Shown here in pieces: positions 18,338 to 27,999 of a DNA stretch of 64,000 bases. Position 1 is the stretch's first letter, and each line of letters starts with the position of its first letter. The translations under genes and the position numbers were made by a program. The stretch is from Terriglobus tenax (lineage in GTDB: Bacteria > Acidobacteriota > Terriglobia > Terriglobales > Acidobacteriaceae), in contig NZ_JAGSYA010000004.1 in the NCBI RefSeq assembly GCF_025685395.1, forward strand, positions 1,116,001-1,180,000, read 5' to 3'. The notes under the pieces were generated by a model. The model was not told where the DNA came from and ran no database searches. It saw only the letters and a list, made by a program, of their open reading frames with translations.

Positions 18338-18757
18338 TCACGCAAAGGCCAGCACGATGGCTCCGGCCGCGATCAACAGGCCTCCAAGCACCTTCAGCAT
18401 CGTCAGGCCTTCGCCCAGAAACAGCCATGCAAAGACGATGACCAGAGCCACGCTCAGCTTGTCGATGGGGGCTACTCTCGAGGCCTGCCCCATCTGCAGC
18501 GCGCGGAAGTAGCACAGCCAGGAAAGCCCCGTCGCCAGCCCGGAGAGCACCAGGAAAAACCACGAGCGCGTGTTGATGTGCCGCAGCTCGCCATGTTTCC
18601 CCAACGCAAGCGCAATGGCCCAGGCAAAGACAAAGATCACCGTGGTGCGCACCGCTGTCGCCAGGTTTGAATCAATGCCGGAGACGCCAATCTTCGCCAG
18701 AATCGCCGTAGCCGCCGCGAAGACAGCCGAAAGCAGAGCCCATACCAGCCAGCTCAT
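18338..18757 (-). CDS. Small EamA/DMT-family transporter
   Basis: The 139 residues form about five hydrophobic segments with one EamA repeat (ATAILAKIGV at the start, LSWLCYFRALQMG in the middle, VAPIDKLSVALVIVFAWLFLGE near the end). Single-repeat members usually act as dimers in the inner membrane. Its ATG overlaps the hemD stop by four bases, so it ends the heme operon. The substrate is unknown; export of a tetrapyrrole precursor is only a context guess. Confidence 0.87.
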   Translation of the reverse strand: MSWLVWALLSAVFAAATAILAKIGVSGIDSNLATAVRTTVIFVFAWAIALALGKHGELRHINTRSWFFLVLSGLATGLSWLCYFRALQMGQASRVAPIDKLSVALVIVFAWLFLGEGLTMLKVLGGLLIAAGAIVLAFA

Positions 18758-19539
18758 GACTGCGGCCCCAGCGCGGAAGCAATCGCCTCCGCCAGGGAGG
18801 CCACATTGGCCTCCTTCGCCTCGACCGTCGGTATATATCCGGCCTCGCGCAGAGTAGCGGAGGTGATGGGACCGATGGTGGCCAGCACCGTCAACTCCGG
18901 CAGCTCTCCCCCTCCCGCCTGCAGCGCCTGCAACAGGTGATGCACCGACGAAGACGAAGTAAACGCCACCGCCGATGGCCGGTCCTGCCCAATGAATAGT
19001 TCCTTCAGTTGCATGGGAGCATGGGCAGGTACCACCGTGCGGTACGCCTCGGCAATCTCAACCCTTGCGCCTGCCTGTTGCAGCACTCCGGGCAGTACGT
19101 CGCGGGCCACGGCTGCGCGCACCAGCAACATCCGCGCGCCGTCAGCATGCGGCAACAATGCATCGGCCAGTCCCTCGCCCGTGGCCTTTTCGGGCTGCAG
19201 CGTAACGGGAATGGAAGCCTGTTGCGCCGCCCGCGCGGTCACGCTGCCAATTACGGCTACGTGCAGGGTAGACGGCAGCTCGCCCGGAAAACGCTGACGG
19301 AAGACCTGCACCGCATTCGCGCTGGTGAACAGCAGCCAGTCGAACTCCTTGAGCCGCGCAAGCGCATCATCCAGCCCGGCAAAGCTTACCGGCGGAGCCA
19401 TCTCCAGCACGGGAATGATCACCGGCTCCAGCCCACACGCACGAAGCGCATCGGCCAGTTCAGGGCTCTGGTGAAGAGCACGCGTGACCAGCACCCGTGC
19501 AACCGGGCCCTTGCCGAGTGGGACGTGGGGATTCGTCAC
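18754..19539 (-). CDS. hemD: Uroporphyrinogen-III synthase
   Basis: HemD closes and rearranges hydroxymethylbilane to uroporphyrinogen III. The family is poorly conserved. The 261 residues show the bilobed pattern with VLVTRA near the start, LLFTSANAVQVF, VAVIGSVTARA, AVAFTSSSSVHHLL and TIGPITSATLREAGY. Those paired 'FTS..V' segments are diagnostic. It follows hemC by 15 bases and is coupled to the EamA gene by a 4-base overlap. Confidence 0.92.
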   Translation of the reverse strand: MTNPHVPLGKGPVARVLVTRALHQSPELADALRACGLEPVIIPVLEMAPPVSFAGLDDALARLKEFDWLLFTSANAVQVFRQRFPGELPSTLHVAVIGSVTARAAQQASIPVTLQPEKATGEGLADALLPHADGARMLLVRAAVARDVLPGVLQQAGARVEIAEAYRTVVPAHAPMQLKELFIGQDRPSAVAFTSSSSVHHLLQALQAGGGELPELTVLATIGPITSATLREAGYIPTVEAKEANVASLAEAIASALGPQS

Positions 19540-19554
19540 CAGAAAAGTATGCCC

Positions 19555-20493
19555 TTAAACCTCAGGATGCAGAAGCTCATGGGCTCCACGACGCTGCAGT
19601 TCCCCGGCAACAAATTCGCCAAAGCTCTGCGGCGTGTCGTCGTCTTCCGGCGCGAGCGAGAGCTGCACCATCTGCTCGCCGTCTTCAGCCACCACGCAGG
19701 CCAGCATGCGGCGGAACCTGCCTTCACCAGCGCAGTGCGCTCCAATCGGCACGCTGCAACCACCGCCCAGCGCAGCCAGAACGGCCCGCTCGGCGTCCAC
19801 GCACCAGGCTGTCGCCTCGCAATGCAGCACGCGGACAGCTTCCCGCACGGCAGCATCTCCAGAGCGGATTTCAATCCCCAGTGCGCCTTGTCCCGGGGCG
19901 GGACAGATGTCCTCCGGGTCAAAACGCTGGCGAATCCAGTCCGGAGGCATGCTCAGCTTCTCCGGCCCCAGACGGTCAAGCCCGGCTGCTGCCAGAATCA
20001 GGGCATCGCACTGGCCCTCACTCAGCTTGCGAAGACGGGTATCGATATTGCCGCGAATGGCCACAAACTGGAAGTCCGGACGGTGCGCCAGCAGCTGCGC
20101 GATACGCCGCGGGCTGGTGGTGCCAATGCGAGCTCCAATGGGCAGCGTGTGCATCAACAACCACTCCGGACAGATCAGGGCATCACGCGCGTCGGCACGC
20201 TCGGGAATCGCCCCCAATTCAAAGGTCGGATTCAACTCCGTCGGCAGATCCTTCAGCGAGTGCACCGCCAGGTCGATCCTGCCCTCGGCCAGAGCTTCTT
20301 CGATCTCCTTGGTGAAGATGCCCTTGCCGTCAACGCCCGTTGGAGGAACAAAAGCGGGGTCCTGCATGCGGTCGCCAGTGGTCTTGATGATCTCAATCGA
20401 AACTTCATGGCCATGCGTACGCAGCAGGCAGGCAACATGCTCTGCCTGCCAAAGCGCAAGCGCAGAACCGCGGGAGCCGATGCGAAGGTTCAC
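19555..20493 (-). CDS. hemC: Hydroxymethylbilane synthase (porphobilinogen deaminase)
   Basis: HemC polymerises four porphobilinogens. The N-terminal RIGSRGSALALWQA, GKGIFTKEIE, HSLKDLPT and TTSPRR segments are present. Cys246 in LGGGCSVPIGAHC should carry the dipyrromethane cofactor. The 312 residues are full length. Its ATG overlaps the hemA stop by four bases, so translation is coupled in the order hemA, hemC, hemD. Confidence 0.96.
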   Translation of the reverse strand: MNLRIGSRGSALALWQAEHVACLLRTHGHEVSIEIIKTTGDRMQDPAFVPPTGVDGKGIFTKEIEEALAEGRIDLAVHSLKDLPTELNPTFELGAIPERADARDALICPEWLLMHTLPIGARIGTTSPRRIAQLLAHRPDFQFVAIRGNIDTRLRKLSEGQCDALILAAAGLDRLGPEKLSMPPDWIRQRFDPEDICPAPGQGALGIEIRSGDAAVREAVRVLHCEATAWCVDAERAVLAALGGGCSVPIGAHCAGEGRFRRMLACVVAEDGEQMVQLSLAPEDDDTPQSFGEFVAGELQRRGAHELLHPEV

Positions 20494-21755
20494 TTGGAAT
20501 CTCCTTCTTCGTTAGGTCCAAAGGCGCGGCGAAGTGCATCCAGAGCCTCGGCATCGCCCTCGCGTGCCGCCTCGCGCACACCAGCCATGGGACCGTGCAA
20601 AAATTTGTTCATCAGGCCGCGAGTCAACGCCTCCACCGCCTGCTGCTGCTCCGGCGTAAGGCCGGTCAGCTTGGATTGTATGCGGCGCAACTCCGCCTCA
20701 CGCATCGCCTCGGCCGACATCTGCATGGCGCGAATCGCCGGCACGGCATCCAGTGTCTGCAGACGCTGCTCATAGCGGTCTACCTCGCGGGCCACGATGC
20801 GCTCCGCAGCCTGCGCTTCCTTACTGCGCTCCGCCATGTTGGCGGCGGCTACCTGCTGCAGGTCGTCAATGTCATAGACGAATGCACCATCCACCTGGTT
20901 CATCGCCGGCTCCACATCGCGCGGCACGGCAATGTCGATAAAGAACATTGGCCTGCCCCTGCGCCGTGACAGCAGGTCGCGCCCCATCTTCACGGTGAAG
21001 ACGGCATCCTGCGATCCCGTGGAGGTCACAACGATATCTGCCTGATGAGCCTGCGCGGCCAGCGACTCAAAGTCCATCACCGCACCATGAAATTCCTGCG
21101 CGATGCGCTCCGCCCGGCTACGCGTGCGGTTGGCCACGAACAGGTTGCCGGCCCCCTGTGCGATCAGGTGCCGTGCCGCCAGCTCGCTCATCTTGCCCGC
21201 TCCCACCAGCAGCACCGTCTTGCCCTTTAGAGAGCCGAAGATCTTCTGCGCCAGGTCTACCGCGACCGAAGCAATCGAGACCGAGGACGAGCCGATCTGC
21301 GTCTCACGACGGACCTTGCGGGCAACGGTGAACGCACGCTGCAGCAGCGGCTCCAGGGTGGCCTGCACCGCGCCAATCTCCCGGGCAACGGTATAGCTTT
21401 CCTTCACCTGGCCAAGAATCTGTGGCTCGCCCACCACCATCGAGTCCAGCGACGAGGCCACGCGGAACAGGTGCCGCACCGCCTCGCGCTCCGAATATTC
21501 ATAAAGGTGAGGCTCAATATCCTGCGTCGGCACAGAGAAATACTCGGCCAGAAAGCGGCGCAGGTCCGCCGTATCCTCATGCAGCGTCACCAGCTCCACG
21601 CGGTTACAGGTGGAAAGAATCATGCTCTCGCGCACGCCGGGCTGATGCAGCAGCGACCGCGTCGCATCCGCCAGTTGCCCAGTCGGAATCGCAAGGCGCT
21701 CGCGCACCTCGATCGGGGCCGTATTGTGATTCACACCCAGCAGCGCCAGCTTCAT
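20490..21755 (-). CDS. hemA: Glutamyl-tRNA reductase
   Basis: This enzyme starts the C5 route to heme by reducing glutamyl-tRNA to glutamate semialdehyde. GVNHNTAP and STCNRVE (catalytic Cys50) are at the N-terminus. SLDSMVVGEPQILGQVK, GAGKMSELAARHL and DIAVPRDVEP follow, and the C-terminal dimerisation helices complete 421 residues. The ATG at 21755 is chosen because the family begins there and it overlaps the upstream hemX-like stop as ATGA. The longer frame to 22064 lies within that gene and is not credible. Confidence 0.96.
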   Translation of the reverse strand: MKLALLGVNHNTAPIEVRERLAIPTGQLADATRSLLHQPGVRESMILSTCNRVELVTLHEDTADLRRFLAEYFSVPTQDIEPHLYEYSEREAVRHLFRVASSLDSMVVGEPQILGQVKESYTVAREIGAVQATLEPLLQRAFTVARKVRRETQIGSSSVSIASVAVDLAQKIFGSLKGKTVLLVGAGKMSELAARHLIAQGAGNLFVANRTRSRAERIAQEFHGAVMDFESLAAQAHQADIVVTSTGSQDAVFTVKMGRDLLSRRRGRPMFFIDIAVPRDVEPAMNQVDGAFVYDIDDLQQVAAANMAERSKEAQAAERIVAREVDRYEQRLQTLDAVPAIRAMQMSAEAMREAELRRIQSKLTGLTPEQQQAVEALTRGLMNKFLHGPMAGVREAAREGDAEALDALRRAFGPNEEGDSK

Positions 21756-22564
21756 GTGGTGAACCTGTGCACGTTCGAGAACTGGTTGGCTACCCACACC
21801 GCAACCATCACAAGGAAGACGAAGCTGGACAGATAGACCGCGCGCCGTCCGCGCAGACCCGAGATGCGCCGGATCTGGATCATCAGCACGTAGGCGATCC
21901 ACATGCCGAAGCTCAACAGGACTTTCGGATCGGCAAAGTACGCTGGTCCCACCGTCTCCTGCGCCACGACCGAGCCGATCAGCAGCCCGGCGGTCATGCA
22001 GGGCAGACCAAACAGCAGCGACCTCAGTGCGATCTGGTCCATGGTTTCGAGCGGCGGCAGCCATCCGGCCAGCGAGCCCAGCCCCTTGGTCTTGAGGTGG
22101 CGTTCCTGGATCAGGTAAAGCACGCTGGCGACCAGCGAGATCAGCATGGCGGCGTAAGCGGCAAGAATCAGAAGAACATGCAGCCAGATCCAGCCGCTGC
22201 GCACCAGCGCGGACTCCGCAAAATGCTGCCCCGGCACGAACCCGGCTACCAGCGCCAGGGTGAAAGCGATAGGCAGGGCAAAAACCCCGAGCTGCAGCGT
22301 ACGGTAACGCCAGTATGCCAGCAGAAACGCTCCGGCGATCAGCATAGCCAGCAGCGACTGCACCTCGCGCGCCTCCACCGGAACCCGGTGATGGGCCGCG
22401 TTCAGCGTCTCCGACAGAGCCACGAACTGGAAAAGAACCCCGGCAACGGTCGCCGGCAGAGCGATATGCCGCCAGCGCGGCCGCTCGTACAGCGCGGCAG
22501 GCAACACAGCCAGGCTGGCGATGCTATACAGAACAACCGCGACCCTGAGCCAGAGCAATGACAT
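21752..22564 (-). CDS. CcsA/HemX-family cytochrome c assembly-like membrane protein
   Basis: The protein has about eight hydrophobic helices. Its central WIWLHVLLILAAYAAM segment resembles the conserved core of CcsA/CcmC/HemX proteins, which handle heme at the membrane. Position directly before hemA and translational coupling to it match the HemX arrangement known from Bacillus, where HemX tunes glutamyl-tRNA reductase level. I therefore favour HemX-like over true cytochrome c synthase. The ATG at 22564 gives 270 residues; a TTG at 22594 would add ten. Confidence 0.85.
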   Translation of the reverse strand: MSLLWLRVAVVLYSIASLAVLPAALYERPRWRHIALPATVAGVLFQFVALSETLNAAHHRVPVEAREVQSLLAMLIAGAFLLAYWRYRTLQLGVFALPIAFTLALVAGFVPGQHFAESALVRSGWIWLHVLLILAAYAAMLISLVASVLYLIQERHLKTKGLGSLAGWLPPLETMDQIALRSLLFGLPCMTAGLLIGSVVAQETVGPAYFADPKVLLSFGMWIAYVLMIQIRRISGLRGRRAVYLSSFVFLVMVAVWVANQFSNVHRFTT

Positions 22565-22705
22565 AGCGATTTTTAAGTATATAAGGTCGCCCAACGGCTT
22601 TTTCTTTCATCAGCTTAGCCCCGTCCGGATACCGCCCGGAACGATTTGCCGTCCCTTCACTGCACAAGAGCAGATTCAATGACTTGATACCGATAGAATC
22701 GCCGG

Positions 22706-24079
22706 ATGCGCAGTTGGAAGCAGGACCTGTGGAGCATGGTGAAGCTGGCGACGCCCGTCGTCCTGGCCGAACTGGGCTGGATGCTGCAGGGCATCGTGGA
22801 CGTCATCATGGTGGGCCGCCTTGGGCCTGTCGGCATCGGGGCCGTCGCTCTGGGAAACGCGCTCTATTATGCGCCCTCCATCTTCGGCATCGGCCTCATC
22901 CTCGGCCTGGACACCGTGGTCGCCCAGGCCTTCGGTCGCAAGGACTTCGACGACTGCCATCGCTGGCTGGCGCAGGGCGTCTACATCGCCATCGCGGCCA
23001 CGCCGCTGCTCATGCTCCCGGTCTGGATTCTCGGCCATATGGTCGGACGCTTCGGCGTTGCGCCGTCCCTGGTGGAACCGACAACCCAGTACGTCGGCGT
23101 GCTGATCTGGGGCACCCTGCCGCTGCTGCTCTATGCCGCATCCCGCCGTTACCTGCAGGCCGTGGGACAAAGCCGTGTCGTCACACTTACGTACATTGTC
23201 GCCAACCTGGTGAACTGGGGCGGCAACTGGGCGCTGATCTACGGCCACTTCGGTCTGCCGGCCATGGGCGTGCGCGGATCGGCGCTCTCTACCGTCATTT
23301 CCCGCATCATCATGGCCTCCATGCTCCTCGGCTTTGTCTGGCGCTACGAGCGCAAGCGCGGGCATCCGCTCTTTGCGCGCTGGGCCAGGCCGCACTGGCA
23401 GCAGATCCGCCACCTGATCCACCTGGGCCTGCCCGCAGCCCTGCAGATCCTGCTGGAGATCGGCGCCTTCGGCACTGCCACCGTACTGGCCGGAAAGGTC
23501 TCCCCCGTCGCCCTGGCCGCCCACCAGATCGCGCTGAACTATGCCGCGCTGGCCTATATGGTGCCTCTTGGTATCTCCGCAGCAGCCTCGGTCGCCGTAG
23601 GCCACGCCGTGGGGGCGAAAGAGTTGTCCCGCGCCCGTAGCGACGGATGGATAGCCATGGCAATGGGAACGGCCTTCATGGCCATCGTCGCGGTGGTCTT
23701 TATCCTGCTGCCCCGCCCACTCATCGCGCTCTACACCACGGACGCCACCGTGCTGCGGGAAGGCGCGCGCCTGCTGTGGCTGGCTGCGGCCTTTGCTGTC
23801 TTTGACGCCATACAAACCATCGGCACCGGAGCCCTGCGCGGCCTTGGGCTCACGCGTATCCCCATGCTCAGCAACCTGTTCGGCTACTGGGCCTTTGGCC
23901 TGCCACTGGGGATTGCGCTCTGCTTCTGGAAAGGCTGGGGCGTCCTGGGCATCTGGATCGGCCTGACCGCCGCGCTGATCGTCATTGCCGGAGCCCTGTT
24001 CGTTTACTGGCGCAACCGTGCCGATGCGCTGGTGCGCGGTGAATTCACCGCCAACCCCGCGCCAGCCGGGTCCCACTGA
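22706..24079 (+). CDS. MATE-family multidrug efflux transporter
   Basis: The 457 residues have the twelve-helix, two-bundle layout of the MATE family. The first repeat begins with LATPVVLAELGWMLQGIVD and MVGRLGPVGIGAVALGN; the second begins at about residue 240 with LGLPAALQILLEIGAFGTA. The family exports cationic drugs or metabolites with Na+ or H+. The substrate here cannot be told. The gene is transcribed toward mutS, 48 bases away, and could be in the same transcript. Its start lacks a clear ribosome site. Confidence 0.92.
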   Translation: MRSWKQDLWSMVKLATPVVLAELGWMLQGIVDVIMVGRLGPVGIGAVALGNALYYAPSIFGIGLILGLDTVVAQAFGRKDFDDCHRWLAQGVYIAIAATPLLMLPVWILGHMVGRFGVAPSLVEPTTQYVGVLIWGTLPLLLYAASRRYLQAVGQSRVVTLTYIVANLVNWGGNWALIYGHFGLPAMGVRGSALSTVISRIIMASMLLGFVWRYERKRGHPLFARWARPHWQQIRHLIHLGLPAALQILLEIGAFGTATVLAGKVSPVALAAHQIALNYAALAYMVPLGISAAASVAVGHAVGAKELSRARSDGWIAMAMGTAFMAIVAVVFILLPRPLIALYTTDATVLREGARLLWLAAAFAVFDAIQTIGTGALRGLGLTRIPMLSNLFGYWAFGLPLGIALCFWKGWGVLGIWIGLTAALIVIAGALFVYWRNRADALVRGEFTANPAPAGSH

Positions 24080-24127
24080 TTCCACCCCGGAAATGCACAG
24101 GGCTGGGCAAGTATCCTGAAGGCTCCG

Positions 24128-26776
24128 GTGAGCGAGACGACACAGAGCACGATGACCCCTTTCATGCGGCAGTACACCGCCGCACAGCAGGCACATCCGG
24201 ACTGCCTGATCTTCTTCCGCATGGGCGATTTCTACGAGCTGTTCTACGACGACGCTATCAAGGTCTCGCGCGAGCTGCAGCTTACCCTTACCGCCCGCGA
24301 CAAGCAGAGAACACAGCCCATGTGCGGCGTTCCTTACCATGCCGCCGAAACCTATATTCAGCGCCTGCTGCGCAAGGGCTATCGCATTGCCCTGTGCGAG
24401 CAGATGGAAGACCCCAAGGCGGCCAAAGGCATCGTCCGCCGCGAAGTCGTCCGCGTGCTGACTCCGGGCACGGCGCTTGACCCCTCGCTTGGCTCGGCTG
24501 AAAACAACTTCCTCGCCAGCCTTGCACCCGTTGGTAAAGATGCCTTCGGCGTCGCCGCGCTCGACCTCTCGACCGGCGACTTCCGCGCGACGGAATTCCG
24601 TGGCTCCGATTCCCTGCTGCTCGCGCTCGATGAATTGGCCCGCCTGCGCCCGGTGGAGCTGGTACTACCCGAAGGCTTCCATCCCGGCAAGGCGGGTCTG
24701 CTGGCCGAAGACGAAGCCGACCTTCCCGGCCTCGAGGTTCGCACACGCACCCCGGTCGAAGACTGGGTCTTCACAAGCGATTACTCCCTGCCGCTGCTGC
24801 AGAACCACTTCCATGCCCACTCGCTGGATGGCTATGGTCTGGCCGGGCACACCGCCGCCGCCGTGGCCGCCGGTGCGTTGCTGCATTATGTTCGCAGCAC
24901 CAAGCAGGGCGAACTGCAACACCTGGACGGCCTGAAGTACTACCAGCGCGGCAGCTCCCTCGAACTCGACACCGTCTCCGTCCGCAACCTCGAGCTGGTC
25001 GATCCGCTGTGGACGCAGGAAGGCATCGAAAGCACGCTTTTCCACGCGCTGGACGCCTGCTCCACGCCGATGGGCAAGCGCCTTCTGCGTGCCAGCCTGC
25101 TGCGCCCCATGGCCGACGCCGTGGCGATCAATCGCCGCCTTGACGCCGTTGGCGAAGCTGTCAGCTCCCTCCGCCTGCGCGAGCAACTGCGCCGCGCTCT
25201 GGATGAGGTGCTCGACCTAGAACGCCTGCTGGCTCGCGTCTCCATGGACTCTGCCGGACCGCGCGACCTGCTTGCACTCGGTCGCACGCTGGGTGCGTTG
25301 CCCACGGTTCTGGCCGAGGCTGCGGCCTTCCACACCGAAGGCTGGCAAACGCTGGTGCAGAGCTTTGACGCACTGACCGACATCTACGCGGCCATATCCA
25401 ACACCATCGCGGACGAGCCTCCGGTCACACTGGCCGACGGCAACTTTATCCGCGCAGGCAAAGACGCCGAGCTCGATGAGTTGCGCGGCCTCTCGCAGTC
25501 CGGCCGCCAATCCATTGCCGCCATTGAAGAGCGCGAACGCGAACGTACCGGTATCGGCTCCCTTAAGGTGCGCTACAACTCGGTCTTCGGCTATTACATT
25601 GAGATCACCAAGTCGAACCTGGCCAACGTGCCTGCCGACTACGAGCGCAAGCAAACGCTGGTCAACGCCGAGCGCTTCACCACGCCCGAGCTGAAGGAAT
25701 ACGAAACCAAGATTCTTACGGCGCATGAACGCTCGGTCGAGATCGAGAAGCGTATCTTTGCCGAACTGCGTGTGACCGTGCTTGCCGCCGCACACAGGCT
25801 GAAAGAAACCGCACGCCGCGTCGCCGAGATGGACCTGATGGCCAGCTTCGCTCACCTGGCCGCTCTGCGCAACTACGTTCGCCCCCAGATTGAGGCCGAA
25901 GGCAGCCTGTATGAGGTCGTCAACGGACGCCATCCTGTGGTCGAGCGGCGTCTTGAGCTTGCAGGCAGCGGACGCTTCCATCCGAACTCTCTGCATCTCA
26001 ATGGCGCGGAAGGCCCGTCGCTGCTGCTGATCACAGGACCAAACATGGGTGGCAAGTCGACGTATCTGCGTCAGGCGGCGCTGCTGGTCATCATGGCGCA
26101 GATGGGCTGCTTTGTTCCGGCGGAGAGAATGCACCTCTCGCTGGTCGACCGCGTGTATACCCGCATCGGCGCAAGTGACAACGTCTCGCGCGGGCGCTCC
26201 ACCTTCATGGTGGAGATGACGGAGACTGCCGCCATTCTGAATACTGCTACCGCACGCTCGCTGGTGCTGCTGGACGAGATGGGCCGTGGCACCGCCACCT
26301 ACGACGGCCTTTCACTGGCATGGGCGACAGTCGAGCATCTGCATAACCGCATCGGCGCACGCACGCTCTTTGCCACGCACTATCATGAGCTCACACTGTT
26401 GGGCGAGCAGCTCACCCGGCTCGAAAACCTGCGTGTCGCCTGCAAGGAAACATCCACCGGTATCGTCTTTCTGCACGCCGTCGAACGCGGACCTGCGAGC
26501 AAGAGCTACGGCATCGAGGTGGCACGCCTCGCCGGCCTGCCGCAAACCGTGATCGACCGCGCCCGCGATGTGCTTCGGCTACATGAAAAGGCCGAAACAG
26601 CCTCCGTCCGCGGGGCGTCGCCTGCACCGCAACAGGCATCGCTGCAGATGACCATCTTCACGCCGCTCTCGCAGAAGATTGTCGACCGCCTGCAGGAGAC
26701 CGACATCAACTCCCTGACACCGATGCAGGCGCTGCAACTGCTCGACGAGTTGAAACGAGAACTGGAGGGACAGTGA
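24128..26776 (+). CDS. mutS: DNA mismatch repair protein MutS
   Basis: MutS recognises mismatches and recruits MutL. The mismatch-contact motif FRMGDFYELF is near residue 30. Connector, lever and clamp domains follow, and the ABC ATPase starts near residue 600 with Walker A GPNMGGKST (637-645), LVLLDEMGRGTATYDG and FATHYHEL. At 882 residues it is full MutS1. A GTG start is used with GAAGG 6 bases upstream; an ATG eight codons later is an alternative. Its TGA overlaps the anmK GTG (GTGA). Confidence 0.96.
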   Translation: MSETTQSTMTPFMRQYTAAQQAHPDCLIFFRMGDFYELFYDDAIKVSRELQLTLTARDKQRTQPMCGVPYHAAETYIQRLLRKGYRIALCEQMEDPKAAKGIVRREVVRVLTPGTALDPSLGSAENNFLASLAPVGKDAFGVAALDLSTGDFRATEFRGSDSLLLALDELARLRPVELVLPEGFHPGKAGLLAEDEADLPGLEVRTRTPVEDWVFTSDYSLPLLQNHFHAHSLDGYGLAGHTAAAVAAGALLHYVRSTKQGELQHLDGLKYYQRGSSLELDTVSVRNLELVDPLWTQEGIESTLFHALDACSTPMGKRLLRASLLRPMADAVAINRRLDAVGEAVSSLRLREQLRRALDEVLDLERLLARVSMDSAGPRDLLALGRTLGALPTVLAEAAAFHTEGWQTLVQSFDALTDIYAAISNTIADEPPVTLADGNFIRAGKDAELDELRGLSQSGRQSIAAIEERERERTGIGSLKVRYNSVFGYYIEITKSNLANVPADYERKQTLVNAERFTTPELKEYETKILTAHERSVEIEKRIFAELRVTVLAAAHRLKETARRVAEMDLMASFAHLAALRNYVRPQIEAEGSLYEVVNGRHPVVERRLELAGSGRFHPNSLHLNGAEGPSLLLITGPNMGGKSTYLRQAALLVIMAQMGCFVPAERMHLSLVDRVYTRIGASDNVSRGRSTFMVEMTETAAILNTATARSLVLLDEMGRGTATYDGLSLAWATVEHLHNRIGARTLFATHYHELTLLGEQLTRLENLRVACKETSTGIVFLHAVERGPASKSYGIEVARLAGLPQTVIDRARDVLRLHEKAETASVRGASPAPQQASLQMTIFTPLSQKIVDRLQETDINSLTPMQALQLLDELKRELEGQ

Positions 26777-27999
26777 GAAATTTACCCCGGGTGCCCCACC
26801 CTCGCAACGCCAGGGTGGGTTCGGAACCACAACCCCTCAACGTAGCCGGCGTCATGTCCGGCACCTCGGCCGACGGCGTCGACGTCGCCATTGTTCGCAT
26901 CACGCCGGGCAAAGCAGCTCCAAAGCTCAAGCTTCTCGCACACAAGAGCTTCCCTTACGCAAAACCGTTACGCTCCGCAGTGCTCGCGGCCATGGACGCT
27001 CAGTCCATCTCCGCCGCAGAGATGGCACGCCTGCACTGGCGTCTGGGCGAGGTCTATGCAGAATGCATCGCGGAGACGCTGGCAGAGAACAAACTCAAAG
27101 CCTCGCTCGTTGGCGTCCACGGTCAGACGGTCTATCACCAGGGCGTGCCGGAAAAATATCTGGGCACGCCGCTGCGCTGCACCTGGCAGTTCGGCGAAGC
27201 CAGCTGCCTTGCCGAACGCTTACGTCTTCCCATCGTCAGCGACTTCCGCCCTGCGGACATGGCCGCAGGAGGCCACGCTGCTCCGCTGGTGCCGATGCTC
27301 GACTACACACTCTTCGCGCACGCGAAACGCAATCGCATCCTGCAGAACCTTGGCGGCATCGCCAACCTCTCGGCTATCCCCGCCGGTTCTGATGCAGGCA
27401 AGCTGCTTGCCTTCGACACCGGCCCGGCCAACATGGTCGTGGACGCTCTCATGCAGCGGCTCTTCCAGAAGAAGTATGACCGCAACGGAGCCACCGCGAA
27501 GCGTGGCATCGTACTGCAGCCCGTGGTCAATGCGCTGATGCGTGACGCTTACTACGCAGCCGCTCCGCCGAAGTCCACCGGGCGCGAGCAGTACGGCATC
27601 GTCTTCGTCGACAAGCTGATGAAGCTTGCAGGCAAGGCGCGCAGCGAGGACATCATCGCCACTGCCACCGCTCTCACAGCCGAAACCATCGCGCATGCCT
27701 ACCGCACCTTTGTATGGCCTCACCTCGGCACCAACGCTCCGCTGGCCACAGGCACGGACTACATCGCCGCCGGCGGCGGAGCGAAGAACGCCACGCTGAT
27801 GCGCATGCTGCGCGAACGGCTGGAACCTCTGGGCATCACCTTCGCCGCCATTGAAGACTTCGGCCTGCCCGCCGAAGCCAAGGAGGCAGCCGCCTTCGCT
27901 CTGCTGGCATGGCTCACATGGCACCATCTGCCAGGCAACGTGCCCTCCGCCACTGGAGCATCGCGTCCGGTCATCCTCGGCAGGATCACGCATGTTTAG
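26773..27999 (+). CDS. anmK: Anhydro-N-acetylmuramic acid kinase
   Basis: AnmK opens and phosphorylates anhydro-MurNAc during peptidoglycan recycling. The core begins at about residue 23 with NVAGVMSGTSADGVD, followed by GVHGQTVYH, DFRPADMAAGGHAAP and NLGGIANL. The GTG at 26773 overlaps the mutS stop and has GGAGG 4 bases upstream. The first 20 or so residues do not belong to the family and are encoded largely by a repeat-B hairpin. GTG codons at 26791 and 26815 are alternative starts. The downstream binding-protein gene overlaps it by 8 bases. Confidence 0.93.
   Translation: MRNLPRVPHPRNARVGSEPQPLNVAGVMSGTSADGVDVAIVRITPGKAAPKLKLLAHKSFPYAKPLRSAVLAAMDAQSISAAEMARLHWRLGEVYAECIAETLAENKLKASLVGVHGQTVYHQGVPEKYLGTPLRCTWQFGEASCLAERLRLPIVSDFRPADMAAGGHAAPLVPMLDYTLFAHAKRNRILQNLGGIANLSAIPAGSDAGKLLAFDTGPANMVVDALMQRLFQKKYDRNGATAKRGIVLQPVVNALMRDAYYAAAPPKSTGREQYGIVFVDKLMKLAGKARSEDIIATATALTAETIAHAYRTFVWPHLGTNAPLATGTDYIAAGGGAKNATLMRMLRERLEPLGITFAAIEDFGLPAEAKEAAAFALLAWLTWHHLPGNVPSATGASRPVILGRITHV
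26791..26819. repeat. Interspersed repeat B inside the start of anmK
   Basis: GTGCCCCACCCT and AGGGTGGG form an 8-bp perfect stem (26795-26802 with 26812-26819) around a 9-base loop. The same GTGCCCCA/TTGCCCCA type hairpin occurs twice at 54335-54479. Here it encodes residues 7-16 of AnmK. Confidence 0.75.
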
